From Edaphochlamys debaryana (lineage: Eukaryota; Chlorophyta; Chlorophyceae; Chlamydomonadales): a stretch of DNA of 64,000 nucleotides. The stretch covers positions 2,777,274-2,841,273 of the forward strand of contig JAEHOE010000003.1 in NCBI GenBank assembly GCA_016858145.1. The letters run 5' to 3'. Positions within the stretch are counted from its first letter, which is position 1. Each line of letters begins with the position of its first letter. The position numbers and the translations under genes were made by a program. Positions 21,905 through 35,350 of this stretch are shown one piece after another. The notes under the pieces were generated by a model, which did no database searches, was not told where the DNA came from, and was given only the letters and a program-made list of their open reading frames with translations.

Positions 21905-24460
21905 TTATAAACCTTCACATCCCTCCCGCCTTGTCCTGCTCAGGCCCTGACCCTCGTTGTGGCCACTCACCAGCCTCTGCGACCGCCGGGGTGCCCCAGC
22001 CCAGCGCCCCTCCCGCTGATCCCACTGCTCCAGAACCCACGCCAGCACCGCATCAGCCCCAGCGCTGCTCCTGCGCCGCCCCACCGCCTCCTCGACCTCC
22101 GCCCACTTGGCGACCGGGCAGCCCTGCTCCAGCAGCCACCACAGGGTGGGCAGCGGGGCCCCGTGCTCTACGCAGCAGGCGAACAGCTCATCACTGGCCC
22201 GGCCGAAGCTGAGGCCCAGGCGCCGCAGGAGCGGGAACATGTACCAGGGTCCCGCCTCGTACGGCGACCCGTCCGTCTGCGGGAGGGATCAAGGGCGGCC
22301 GGGGCAACAGCCCAAAGCAGTTTCGGCGTGCACAGAACAGCAAACGTTCCCCCCATCAATTACGCAGGCAGCTCAGTAGCAGTGTGCCCCCGCCCCTGGC
22401 CTCACCGGCTTGGGGCAGCCCAGCTCCGCCAGCAGCTCCACCGCCGCCTCGCAGCCAGACCGCACCACGTGACCCCAGCAGCGCGCATCAAGCTCGTTCC
22501 ACCCTCCCGCGCCGTGCTCCAGCGCCCAGCGTAGCGCTTCCACGGAGCCGGAAGAGCATACGCAGTCAAAGGTCGCGCAGACGAGGCCGTGGCTACGTGT
22601 GGGGGAAGGCGCGTGTGCTCGGCTGTCATGTGCCTTCCGGCAACACCGGCAAAGGCTAGCCATCATGCGAAAGCCATGGCCTGCCCTCACCTGCCATCGC
22701 TCCACCCGAAGGCCTCCCAAACCCAGTCCAGGACGGCCACGTGGCCACCCGTGGCGGCCGCACGTGCCAAGCTCTCAGGGACGATGCACCATTGCGGGTC
22801 CTGCGCGCAGAGGCGCACACGGGTGTGTGGGGTCCAGATCTGGTCATGCGGCCCTTTCGACGGTGCTTAACGAGCAAGCAATGGAGGTCGAAGGTTACCG
22901 TACAGCAAGCAGGTCGAGCAGCGCACAAACGACCAGCGCAGAGCGGACTAGGGCCGGGCGCGCACGGGCCACGCAGCTTCGCTTGCAGATCACTCGCATG
23001 GCGGCGGGCGAGGTGTGCGAGGGCACAGCCATTGGGGAGCGGCAAGACCCTCCAGGCGTCCCTCCCTCTGGCACCCCACGCCGCCAACACACCTGCTTCA
23101 TGGCTTTGAGCATGCGCAAGTCGCCCAATCGCCCAGCCGCAAATGCCAGCCTGTTTTGTGAAGCGCCGCTCCTCTCTACGCCCTCGGCCCGCAGCCAGAG
23201 AAATGCCGCCAAGTTGCCCCGCTCCACCTGAGGCCGAGGGCGACGGGCAGGACCCTTGAGGCCGCCAAGCACAAGGGCAGTGACCGCCGATTGCAGCAGC
23301 GGCCGCGCTTCCCCCAACCAGATCCGCCGTCGGGCAAACGCAATCCTTTCACAAGCGCTCTCGAGATGGCATAAGCTCTGCATAGCCCTACATCAAGGCA
23401 GTACCCGTACCCCGCCCGGCTCCGCAATCTCCGCCTCACCACTGAGTCAAAGGCGTAATAGTTGGGAGCAGCGCCGTGCGCCTTGAGCCACTCGTACCGC
23501 TCCACCGCGCTTTCCCCAGCAGGGATGTCGGGGTGACCCACGTAGCCCATTCCGTCGTCGACGCCGTCCTTGGCTGCCAAGACCAGCTCCGCCTTGGCTT
23601 CCCAGTCGGGCGTGGGGCTGTAGACCGCTGCGCACATGGCTGTCCTTAGCTCCTCCCCGCTCCACGCCCGCAGGGGCCGCGCCAAGCCCATGTTATCAGC
23701 GCACAGCCGCTGGACGGTCGCCAGGCCGCAGCCGGCCAGGGCGTCGAGTATCAGGCGGCGTGCACTCCGAGCCCTTTCGCCTTCCGAGAGCTCTTCCTCC
23801 CCCCTGCTATAGACTCCCTTGGCCTCCGCCAGCATTCGGTCCATGAGGGACACGTGACCGCCCCGGGCCGCGGCGCAGGCGGCCACCCGTGCGGCGTGCC
23901 CACGCAACGTGGCAGGGCAGCTTTCGAGGGCCCAGTCCACCACGGCGCCGTGACCCTTCTCCGCCGCCGCATCGGTGATGGCAAACCATGACACATCCTC
24001 CGTCTGCCGGGCGGCCAGGTAGCGGCAGCTGTCGAGGGCACCCGCCGCGGCGGCCGCAGCTGTGTGGTTACGGCTTGGCTCCACGCCCGTCGTCGCCAGC
24101 GCAACCTCCAGGTTCGCCACGTCGCTGCTGCAGGCCGTGAGCTTCACCAGGTCTGAGCGCTGCCGAGCCGTCAAGGCTCTGCAGGACCCGGCCAGCTCCC
24201 AGCGCTGCTGATAGGCCCAGCGGGGGACGGGCTGAGAGAGGTCCGGTGAGGAGGATGGTGGTCCGGTCCGCGAGCTCCCGGGCTACGGCTTTGTTCACGA
24301 GCCGCAGGCAGGCAGCCTCGTTGGGCGATAGGAATGAGGCAATGCGCCCCACGTAGTCGGGGGACCACAGAACGGAGAAGTTGCAATCATGGCGGGAAGG
24401 CACCGACGGCCCCGCCTCGAGCTGATCGGCTTCTAATTGTGCCTGGATCTTGTGGTCCAT
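21905..24460 (-). pseudogene. F-box/ankyrin-like protein gene 2, one frameshift in an otherwise intact gene
   Basis: Minus-strand exons are 24460-23440, 23227-23093, 22800-22691, 22592-22406 and 22276-21905, with matched GT-AG junctions and phases. The start is ATG at 24460. The N-terminus (YVGRIASFLSPNEAACLRL) is F-box-like. Repeats include AAARGGHVSLMDRML, GRLGDLRMLKAMKQ, AAATGGHVAVLDWVWEAF and SGSVEALRWALEHG. The first exon is 1021 nt, one more than a multiple of three. Compared with gene 1 it has a 10-nt insertion around 24245-24256, just after ADRTTI. Removing those 10 nt restores a single frame through to the stop at 21905, about 435 aa. This is either a very recent pseudogene or a consensus error. 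The role is unknown, perhaps SCF substrate recruitment by analogy. Confidence 0.75.
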
Positions 24461-25423
24461 GACAACAGCAGCGCTGCGCTTGGTCCCGGCTGCGGCGAAG
24501 GCGAGCAGCCGCTGTTTGTAGGAATCGCGTGTGGGAATAGTCGTTGCGCTTGCGGCTTCTTCTACTCATGCTGCGCTGGCGGCAAGTACCAATTCACTCT
24601 CGGGTTAAAGTACCTTGCTACCCCCAGACCACCGTCCCACGCGTCCGTCCCACACGGCCCGCGTGCTCGTCCGTGCTCTTCCCCGCCCAACCCGCCAGCT
24701 CATGCAACGCTGGCCGCTCCGGTCTCCTTCTCCCATCACAATCTTCCGTGCAAATGAGCACCAGGTGTGCAACTTGTGTCACTGCCTCCTAAGCTACCAT
24801 GACGGTCCGCTCGGTTGCTGCTCCTTCACCAAGTCACCCCTTCGCTATTCGTGCCATCGTGCTCTGCGCTGGAATGCGCTTTGCGTTCAACCCTTCCCTC
24901 TTCCGCTGGCCGGCTCAGCGTAAGTCGGTACACTCCAGCACCATGTGCTGAGGCTGCTGGGTGCGCTTCGCTGCTCGGCACTGTGCTGTAAGTAACCAAC
25001 CGACCAGACGGCCCTGGTACCGTAAGCAGACGATAAGGCGCTTTGCCCCTGAGACCGACCGAACGGCTGTCTAGCGGACGGCTGAGCCAGTGCAGAGGGA
25101 CAAGGAGACCAGCGGGACAGATCTGTGTTTCACTGCGTTACAGCCGGCCGGGGGCGCGCAGCCGCTGCATCGCTGCCTCACACCGCGCCTCTCGCCTCCC
25201 ACACCATCTCCCTAGGCCCGGGGCCCTCCGCGGGCGCCCAGTCTCGCCTCGCACCGCCCCGTGACTGCCCCGCCGGGGCTGCGTGCGCCGGCGCGCTCCA
25301 GGCTCCGCGTGAGGCCAGGCCCCGACCAGGCCCGCGCCGGGCCCCAGTCAAACGCTGACCGGGCCGCGGGTCGGGCCCCGTACGTGGTAGCAGGGCCTGG
25401 CCGCTTGGCCCTCGATTGGGCGC
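24461..25423. other. Intergenic region between ankyrin-like gene 2 and RPS23
   Basis: This is the 5' flank of the minus-strand ankyrin-like gene on the left and the 3'UTR of minus-strand RPS23 on the right. A TGTAA signal on the minus strand (25138-25142) lies about 285 nt past the RPS23 stop. No other gene is visible. Confidence 0.5.
25138..25142 (-). terminator. TGTAA poly(A) signal of RPS23
   Basis: TTACA on the plus strand reads TGTAA in the RPS23 transcript, about 285 nt after the stop. Confidence 0.55.
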
Positions 25424-27593
<2,170 letters not shown>

Positions 27594-28150
27594 TTTGGCG
27601 CTGGGTTTAGAGAACTGCTACAGGAGCGAAGTGAAAGAGAGCTTGTGGAGGGCAGCGGGCCCCAAGGTGACTGCGGACCGAGCCCATGCAGTCCATTCGG
27701 CCGCAGTGTGTACCTCGTCGCTCGCTGGCCGGAAAGGAGGGGAATAGATATGGAAACTGCTGTATAATCAGTCTTACTTGATAACGACAAGAGACGCGTT
27801 CACTCGCGGGTTGCGTGCCATCCCGGTACCGCTTGCGAGCACACGACCCACCACCGCCTCCCCGCACCCCGCCGTGCTCAGCCGCCATTCCAGTCTGCGT
27901 CATGCAGCGCGAACATCCGTGTGTTACTAGGTAGCCTTGGTACTTGTGTGCTACACGTGTGCTACGTCCATAACTCCCCGCACCAATGCCAAAGTTATGA
28001 ACACCAGCCCTCACAGCCTGCCAGCATCATCTTCACCTTCTACCCCTCTTCTATATGCAGTCGGCAACTCGGCCTCTCTAAGCCCCTTCCAAGAGACCCC
28101 CTTCCGGCATTGCCACCGCCGCTCCCACGCCCACACCCTACGCAACGCTC
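27594..28150. other. RPS23 promoter / HERPUD-like gene 3' flank
   Basis: This is the 5' side of RPS23 and the 3' side of the next minus-strand gene. A GGGTTTAG motif near 27602 is only loosely like the telo-box seen upstream of plant ribosomal-protein genes, and I do not call it. Confidence 0.45.
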
Positions 28151-31100
28151 CTACTGCTCCCCCACAGCCTCCCCCACGGCCTCCCCCGCAGCCGGCGCCG
28201 GCGGCGCCTCCGGCTCCCCCGCGCCGGCCCCCGCCTCCCCCGCGCCGGCCGCGGCCTCGCCCTCTCCCCCAGCGCCGCCCTCCTCCGCGCCGACCCCCGC
28301 GCCTTCGCCCTGCTGCTGCTGCCGCTGCCGCTCCTCCTGTGCCATCACCTCCTGAGCCGCCGCAAACGCTGCCGCGTCCTCGGGGTTGAAGTTCCATGCG
28401 GGCAGCAGCGAGGTGATGAAGCCCACGATGAAGACCAGGATCTCGGTCAGCACGCCCCTGCAGGGTTCAGAGCGAGAGGGACTTGCTCAACAAGTGCAGG
28501 AGGCCTGGGCCTGGCTGGGCCTTGACGAGGGAAAGGAGCTCAGGGGCAAGTCGCGATTCGCTGCTATTTGCATGCGCCCGGCATCAAGGAAGCGAGGCCC
28601 AGGCCCAGCCCAGTAAGCGTCGCACCTGCGAGCCGGCCGCTGCGGTCGCGGCGCCTGCACCGCACCCTGCGGTGCTCCCGCCGCGCCCTCCGCCGCGCCG
28701 CCTGCCCCCGCCGCTCCGGCCGCCGCCACGCCGCCGCCCTGTCCCCGCGCCGCCGCCCCGCCGCCCGCGCCGGCGTGCGGCTGCGGCATGTTGTGAATGC
28801 CGTGCATGAGGCGGCGGAAGGGGGCCCACGTGGCGGTTACGAACAGTACGGCGCCGCCGATGAGGAGCGCCAGGAAGCGCTGCCACGTGAAGTGCTGCGG
28901 GGGAGGCAGGAGGGGCAGGGAGGGGCAGGGACGAGGGGCGTGAGGCGGTGCAGGGCGGTGGGATGGGTGCAGGACGTGCTGGTACCGGTCGCTGCTGCAT
29001 CCGCTTCCTGCACCCCTGCCGCAGCACAGGTACCGGCACAGGCACCGGTAGCCCCGGGTGGTAGCCCTTCGCCTCGGCCATGGTGCGGACCAGCAAAGCC
29101 CCCACCCCACTCCAACGCACCCCATCCCTCCCCAGCACCACACCTCCAGCCCGCCCCCCCACCTGGTACAGCACCATGGCGAAGACCAGGACCTGCAGCA
29201 GCACCCGCGCGGAGATGCGGATGGTGAAGACGCGCGGGCGGCGGGCGGGGGCGGGCCGCCCGCCGGCGCCCGCCTCCCGCGCCGCGCCGACCGCGCCGCG
29301 GCCCGCCGCCGCCGCCGCCCGCTCCTGCATGGCCATGGCCAGGGGCCGCCCGAAGATGAACCGCCGGGCGCGCAGGCCGCCTGTACGGGCGACGGGATTG
29401 CGGGATTGCGGGAGGGGGGGTTCCGGGGATGGGTGAAGCGACGCATGGTGGAAAGAGCTTTCAGAATAGGGGCGTCGCCGGACGAGCCCACACCAGCTAC
29501 TTCAAGCAAGCCTAGCCAGCTGCTGCAAGCAACTGGGGCATGCAAGCCCCCCTTCCCCCGTCGTGCTCACCCTGCTGCGCGCCTGCGCCGCCGCCCGCGC
29601 CGCCGTCCTGTCCGCGCGGGCCCGGCCGCCGCACGCCCCCGGTCCCCGCCGTCAGGGCGTCCAGCAGCGCATGGAGGTCCTCCAGGCCGCCCACGCCCAC
29701 ACCCCCGGGCGCACCGGCCCCGCCAAACACCGCCGCCGCCTGCACGTCCCACGTGGGCGGCACGCCGTACGGCCCGTACGCGCCGTACGGCGGCGGGTAC
29801 GGGGCGTACGGGTAGCCGGGCATGCCGTAGGGGTAGCCGCCCGGCTGCGGCCATGGCGCGCCCGGGGGCCGGCGGGCGCCGGCGGCAGCCGCCGCGCCGG
29901 CGGCGGCGGTTGGGGATGCCGAGGGGTAGGCACCGGGGTAGCCGTAAGGGTAGCCCATCTAGACAAGGGGGTAACAAGGGAGGGGTCAGACGAGGGCGCG
30001 GTGTAACGTGAGGGACCCAGCGGCCCTCAATCCCGACCGATGTAACGTATCGGGTCATTCACGAACTGACCCGGCCAGTACCGGTAAGCGCCGCGGAACA
30101 GTGGTCTGGCCCCAACCCCAGCCATGTCCCACTGCTCACCTGGCCGTACATGGGTACGAACATGGGCACGTAAGCGAACTGCTGGCCTGCAGCCGCGCCC
30201 TCAGGCGCTACCGCCGCCCCAGCCGCCGAGCCCTCCTGGCCAGCCGCCGCCGCAGCAGCAGCCTCCGACGGCGCCGCCGCGGCTGCGGCCTCTGACGAAG
30301 TGCTGGGCCCAGCGCCAGACGCTCCAGCGTCCGACGCCCCAGCGCCCGAGGCCTCAGCCCGGGTCTCCGCCGATGCAGCCTCGCCAGCGGCGGCGGCAGC
30401 CGCCGTAGACGGCGGCGCAGCGGGCGAGCTGGCTGGCACGGGGGTCGCGGCCAGTGCCGCCAGCGCAGCGCTGTAAGCCGCCTGGTACACGCAGCCGATG
30501 ACTGGGTTGTAGTAGGGCGCCGGGAAGGCGCCCACGGCCGCAGCGGCCGTGGATGCATCGCTCAGCCCGGCCGCGGCGCCAGCCGCGGCATCAGCTCCGG
30601 CCCCCGCGGCGCTGAAGGAGGCGAAGCTGGGGGCTGGTGTGGGCGGCGTGGGCGCCGCACCGGAGCGGACGGGCGGGTAGGCGCCGTACGGGTAGGCTGA
30701 GGCGCCGTAGGGGCCGTAGCCGAGGGAGGACAGGACGGCCGCGACCATTGCGTCCGTGTCCTCAAAGCTGCCCGAGACGGAGCCCGCGGGTGTCACGCCG
30801 CCTGTCGGTGGCTCCGATGGGCCCGCAGCGCCGGCGTGAGCGTGGGCGGGTATGGCACGGCCGGCTGCTCCCGATGAGGACGGTCCAGCGCCCGTCGGGT
30901 TCGTGTGCGTGGGGGGCGGTATGGGGCGGTACGGTTGGGCGGGGTTGGGGCGGTGGAAGGAGGAGGACGCGGAACCCGCCACGGAGGAGGGGGCGGAGGG
31001 GACCTGGTTGGGCGTGGCGTCGCCGGCGACGCTGCGGGTGGACGGCGAGGCCGCGGCCGAGCCCTCAGGCTTCTTCTGCTTGATGACCAGGTGGATGCTG

Positions 31101-31508
31101 TGCGGCCCCTCCGGCGCATCATGCTGCGACAAGAGAGATGGGCATCCAGTTGCGGCCAGCGGGTATAGCGGGGCCGAGCTCTCGGACTACGGGATGCACG
31201 ATCGCCACAGAACCCACCTTGCTGACGATGTCCCGCAGGCGTGTGCTGGTGTCTTTTAGCACCTTGCCTCCGTAGATGAGCTGCGGGCCACGCAAGCGGA
31301 TGGGCTCAGAGCGCACGCGCGATAGTGCATTTGCTTCAGCCCTGCGAAGGCGCCTCACCGTCTGGTCTGCTGGCGCTGGCTTTCCATCGTACACCTCACT
31401 CAGGCTTTGTTGTAGCTCAGCAATCGTCCCATCGAGGCGGAAGCTGAGCGAGAATGGCTGAGCACTTCGTGAGGGATTCTTGATAACTAGCGTGCAGTCG
31501 GTCGCCAT
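28151..31508 (-). CDS. HERPUD-like ubiquitin-domain ER membrane protein
   Basis: Six minus-strand exons, 31508-31218, 31123-30140, 29958-29571, 29380-29163, 28894-28626 and 28457-28151, splice in phase to 818 aa. Residues 5-100 form a ubiquitin-like domain (LVIKNPSRSAQPFSLSFRLD ... LIYGGKVLKD). A very long Ala/Pro/Gly/Tyr-rich region (about 110-600) follows, with YPYGYPGAYP-type repeats. Three hydrophobic segments lie near 607-627, 634-652 and 718-737. The last ends in SLLPAWN, like the C-terminal signature of HERPUD proteins. In animals HERPUD1/2 organise the HRD1 complex for ER-associated degradation and respond to ER stress. That role here is inference from architecture. The low-complexity middle makes it about twice the size of animal homologues. 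It is divergent from the lipase-like gene at 31758. Confidence 0.8.
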
Positions 31509-31757
31509 TTTGCGCCGTGGCGCTGAATGCGCGTTGGTGCGAGTATGGACACGTCTCGGACCGTCCGCGCTGCTCGCTCGACCGACCCGCATTGGGCCAT
31601 GCGCGAGCCCTTCGCGAAGCCCGTTGCCGGGCCCGTCAGTGCAGAAGCAATCACGACACACCATAATACACTATACACGCGTGTGAGCGACCTGCTGTGA
31701 ACACCTTTGCTCGACCCCTGCGCTTCCGTCACATCCCCACTCTTGCCGCGGCGTGAG
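31509..31757. promoter_or_regulatory. Bidirectional promoter region (HERPUD-like / lipase-like genes)
   Basis: Only 249 bp separate the start codons of two divergent genes, so the 5'UTRs and promoters must share it. It holds a CCAAT box on the minus strand (ATTGG near 31592) and an ACGT core in GACACGTC (near 31546). No canonical ER-stress element (CCAAT-N9-CCACG) is present. Confidence 0.55.
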
Positions 31758-34700
31758 ATGGAAGCCTCCGCCGCTGAAAGCAGCGCTTGCGATCTGTCGA
31801 AACAACCACCGACCGAATATCTAGGGGCTCGGGGGAGCACGCGCTATGTGACCTCGCCCCGGACTGGCACCTCCGTCTGCCAATACTTCTGGCCAGCGGA
31901 GGGCAAAGCTCGAGCCATCGTCGTCATAGCGCACGGCCACGGGGGTAAGGAGGGGGGGTCCTGGGGAGGTGAGGACAGGGAGGGGGGGCTTGGGGCTGGC
32001 GGTGTGGCACCGCGGCCCAGCTGCTCGACAGGACTGCGGGCGCGTCGGAGGGCTCCAGATGGCGGAGGGTTCCACATCTCTCGTCAGCGCATCGGCCTAC
32101 CGGTCTCTGCCGCATGTAACAGCAGCCCAGCCCTCGGCATGGGCGGTCAAGGAGGCTGTGACCTGCCCGGTTGGGACCGAACTCTTGGCCCTCGGCCCAT
32201 CGCTCGTCCTGTCACCCAACCCACGCCCCGACCCCCCGAACCCGCAGGCTACCTGTGTTTTGACTGGCTCAAAAACCAGGTGCGACTCCCCACCCGTAAT
32301 GAGGAAATGAAGGAACGACAGTAATTCGACCTGTTGCCCGGGAGCTGCTGCTCTACCGTAGTGCCTGAGAGCAGCGCCGGCATCATCCCTAAACCATGTG
32401 AACCCGCGGGCTGAGGTGACACCGGCATCCCAGCAGGGTGGCACTTGCTGGGGAGGACCCTGCCCTCTTGCCAGTGCGCTCAGCTCTGCACGCCAGGGCC
32501 CCAAAGAGGCAGCGGCCTTGCCACTCCTTTCCGGACACCGCCGTCGGAGTGACCCATCCTCCATGCCGATACCCTCCGACTGAGCTCCCGAACCCTCCCG
32601 CTCACTGCCGCCCCAGTGGCACTCGACCCCCTTCTCACCCTGCCGGCCCCGCGCTGCCCGCTCCCCGCTCTCCACAGGGCCCCGGCAAGCTGTGCACGTA
32701 CGAGGGCTCCTTCCTGCAGGCGCTCAATCGGGCGGGGTTCGCGGTGGCGGGAAACGACCACCAGGGCTGCGGCAGGTGAGGCGGGCAGGGGTGGCTTGGG
32801 GCACCCTAGGCCGGTGTGGGGGGCGGGTTTGCTGGAGGAAGCCGTTGGTCCAGCTCGTCCTGAGGGGGGGCGTGTGAGCGAGGAGGGGTGGTCAGAAGCG
32901 GCGTCTGCCGTGCAAAGGGAGCAGGGTGCGACAGCAGTCGAGCGGCCAAGCGCGCTGGGCGCCTGCCCATCGCCTGGCCGGCCACCCTACGCCGCCGGGC
33001 CGGGCCCCTCCCCGCCCTCCCTCTCTCCCGCCGTGCTGCTGACCTTGCCGCCCCCTTTCCAGGTCCGGCGGGCTGCGGTGCTACTGCGACTCATTCGATG
33101 ACTACGTGGACGATGTGCTGGAGGTGGCCAGGTGGGGGGAGGGGAGGGGAGGAGCACGGAGCGCAAGCAGAAATCTGGGGCGGAGGCGGGGAAAAAGGCC
33201 TCGAGGGAGTGCAAGGCGCAGAGGGGATGGGGACACGGGGCGCCGGGCCCGCTCGCTTTCACCGACGGTCGCCCCCGACCACCTCGCACCGCCCGCAGGA
33301 CGTGCACCTCCTCCGGGGCGCCGTCCTTCGCGGCGGGCCTGCCGCTGTACCTGATGGGCATGTCCAAGGGGGGGTGCATCTGCCTGCTGGCCGCACTCAA
33401 GGAGGTGAGGGGGAGGGGAGGGGGAGGGGAGGAGCGGGGCGGGGGGGGAAGGGGGTTGAGCGAACCGCGTCGGGAAGAGAGGCAGGTGGTGCGGAGGGTG
33501 AGGACGGGTAGCGGCTGGGGAGGGCGGGCAGCAGCAGCGGTTGCATGCCTGGTTGCCTGTGCTCCAGCACGCGGGCTTCCGCCCTCCTCCTCGCTCCTTC
33601 CCATGACTCCCGCCCTCTCCCCACCCCCACCCCCCACCCCCAGCCCTCCCTCATCTCGGGCGTCATCGCGCTGGCCCCCATGGTGTCGCTGGAGAAGGTG
33701 GCGCAGAGCGGCATCAACCCATACCTCAGGTCGGGCACCAGTTGCTATTCCACATCTGTGCCGCCGGGCCCAGCACGGTTTCGGTAGGGCACACCCGCAG
33801 TCTTACCCGCCATCCCCCGGTGCTTTTGGAGCTGGTTCCCTTATCCCCGCGGGCATGTTGCATAGTACGTGCTGCGAGCTAACTCGCGCCCGCCCCAACA
33901 CCCCACCCCACCCCCCAAAGGCCCCTGGGCCAGCTGCTGAACTGGCTGGTGCCCAAGGCGCCGCTGCTGAGCACCAACCGCAACACCAAGTTCCCCGACC
34001 TGCAGGAGATGTACGACATGGGTGAGTCATTACTGCCTGTACGGCACACGTGTGTACGGCGCCGCGGCTGTTCACTGTCCGCCGTCACTGCCCGACTCCA
34101 GTCGCGTTTCGGCGAGTTCACTTACAAATGGTCTCCCCACTCTCGACCTCCCGTTCCCCCTCCCCAGACCCCAACTGCTACCACAGCAAGACGCGCGTGC
34201 GCAGCGCGCAGGTGCGGGGCCGGGGGCATCGGGCTGCTACCGTCGGCTCCGCCTGGAGCCGGGGGAAAGGAAAGGGAAATGCACAAATCTGGAGGCACGC
34301 GCGCAAGGTCTCGCTGCACGACTTCATGTAACCCCCCCTCCAACCTCTGTCCACGCGCACCCCTCCCCCTCCTGCCCCCCACCCCCAGGAGTACCTCCGC
34401 ATCACGCAGCACCTGGTGGCGCACCAGTCGCAGCTGGCGCTGCCGCTGCTGCTGTTCCACTCGGAGGGGGACACGCAGACCGACCCCGAGGGCACCCGGC
34501 GGCTGTTCGAGGCGGCACAGGTGCGCATGGGGTGCAGGCTACGAGGGCTGTGATGGCGCAGCACACGGCACTCCAGCGCCTTAGCATTTTGGTATGCGGC
34601 AGCTGTGCTTGAGATGGCCAGGAACATATTCCCACGTTGTTTGGCCTCGTGTGCCAGCCACACTGTTTCCTGACTGCCTGTTCCCTGCTGACTCCCCACC

Positions 34701-35350
34701 TCCCACCCCGCGGCCCCCCCAGAGCGCCGACAAGACGTTCGTGCAGCCGCCGGGCATGTGGCACATCCTCATGAAGGAGCCGGGGCACGAGCAGGTGGGG
34801 GTGAGGGAGGAAAAGGGGCTGGAGGGCGCTTGCGCGAGGTGGGGGAGGGGACGCTTCGGAAAGCAGCGTGCGGATAGGGGACAGGCGGAGGGTAGCGGAG
34901 GGGGCTGGCGGCACGGGAGCTCGGGTGGCCGCGCAGTTCGTGGGATGGGCTGGAGGACTGGAGGGAGGAAGCGGGGAGGGAGCTGGGTGAGCAGTTCCTA
35001 TACCCTATACCCTATACCCTATACCCTATACCCTATACCCTATACCCTATACCCTATACCCTATACCCTATACCCTATACCCTATACCCTATACCCTATA
35101 CCCTATACCCTATACCCTATACCCTATACCCTATACCCTATACCCTATACCCTATACCCTATACCCTATACCCTATACCCAGCAAACCCAGGCCAGGTGC
35201 TCCTGTGGGCGGGCACCGTCCGCACCCCGAGGGAAGCCCTCCGACCTTCCTTCCCTTCAACCTGCCGCGCCCTTCCAACCCCACCCCGCCCCCACCCCCG
35301 AGCAGATCGAGCAGACCGTTCTGGAGTGGCTGCAGAAGCGGACGCAGTGA
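31758..35350 (+). CDS. Monoacylglycerol-lipase-like alpha/beta hydrolase
   Basis: Eleven exons (31758-31944, 32248-32279, 32678-32775, 33063-33131, 33299-33404, 33644-33729, 33921-34021, 34168-34211, 34389-34520, 34723-34794, 35306-35350) encode 323 aa. The MAGL/lysophospholipase pattern is complete: oxyanion HGHGG (59-63), nucleophile elbow GMSKG with Ser151, acid Asp269 in SEGDTQTDP, and catalytic His299 in GMWH. Plant relatives hydrolyse monoacylglycerols, lysophospholipids or caffeoyl shikimate, and the substrate cannot be fixed from sequence. There is no transmembrane segment or clear signal peptide. Exon 2 is short (32 nt). The last intron carries a large CCCTATA array. A possible TGTAA signal is at 35871. 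Confidence 0.9.
34997..35180. repeat. (CCCTATA)n heptamer array, about 26 units, telomere-like
   Basis: An uninterrupted 7-bp tandem repeat CCCTATA (TATAGGG on the other strand) of about 184 bp lies inside the last intron of the lipase-like gene. It differs from the plant-type telomere repeat TTTAGGG by one base. The units look identical by eye. Confidence 0.95.

Noticed and set aside
27600..27612. Telo-box-like GGGTTTAG in the RPS23 5' region
   Set aside because: It is only a partial match to the plant telo-box, so chance is likely.
31509..31757. ER-stress element upstream of the HERPUD-like gene
   Set aside because: A CCAAT box exists, but the required CCACG at 9-nt spacing does not.
35007..35200. 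ORF encoding repeated YTLYPIP through the CCCTATA array
   Set aside because: A stop-free reading of a 7-bp repeat is trivial, and the array sits inside an intron with consistent flanking exons.
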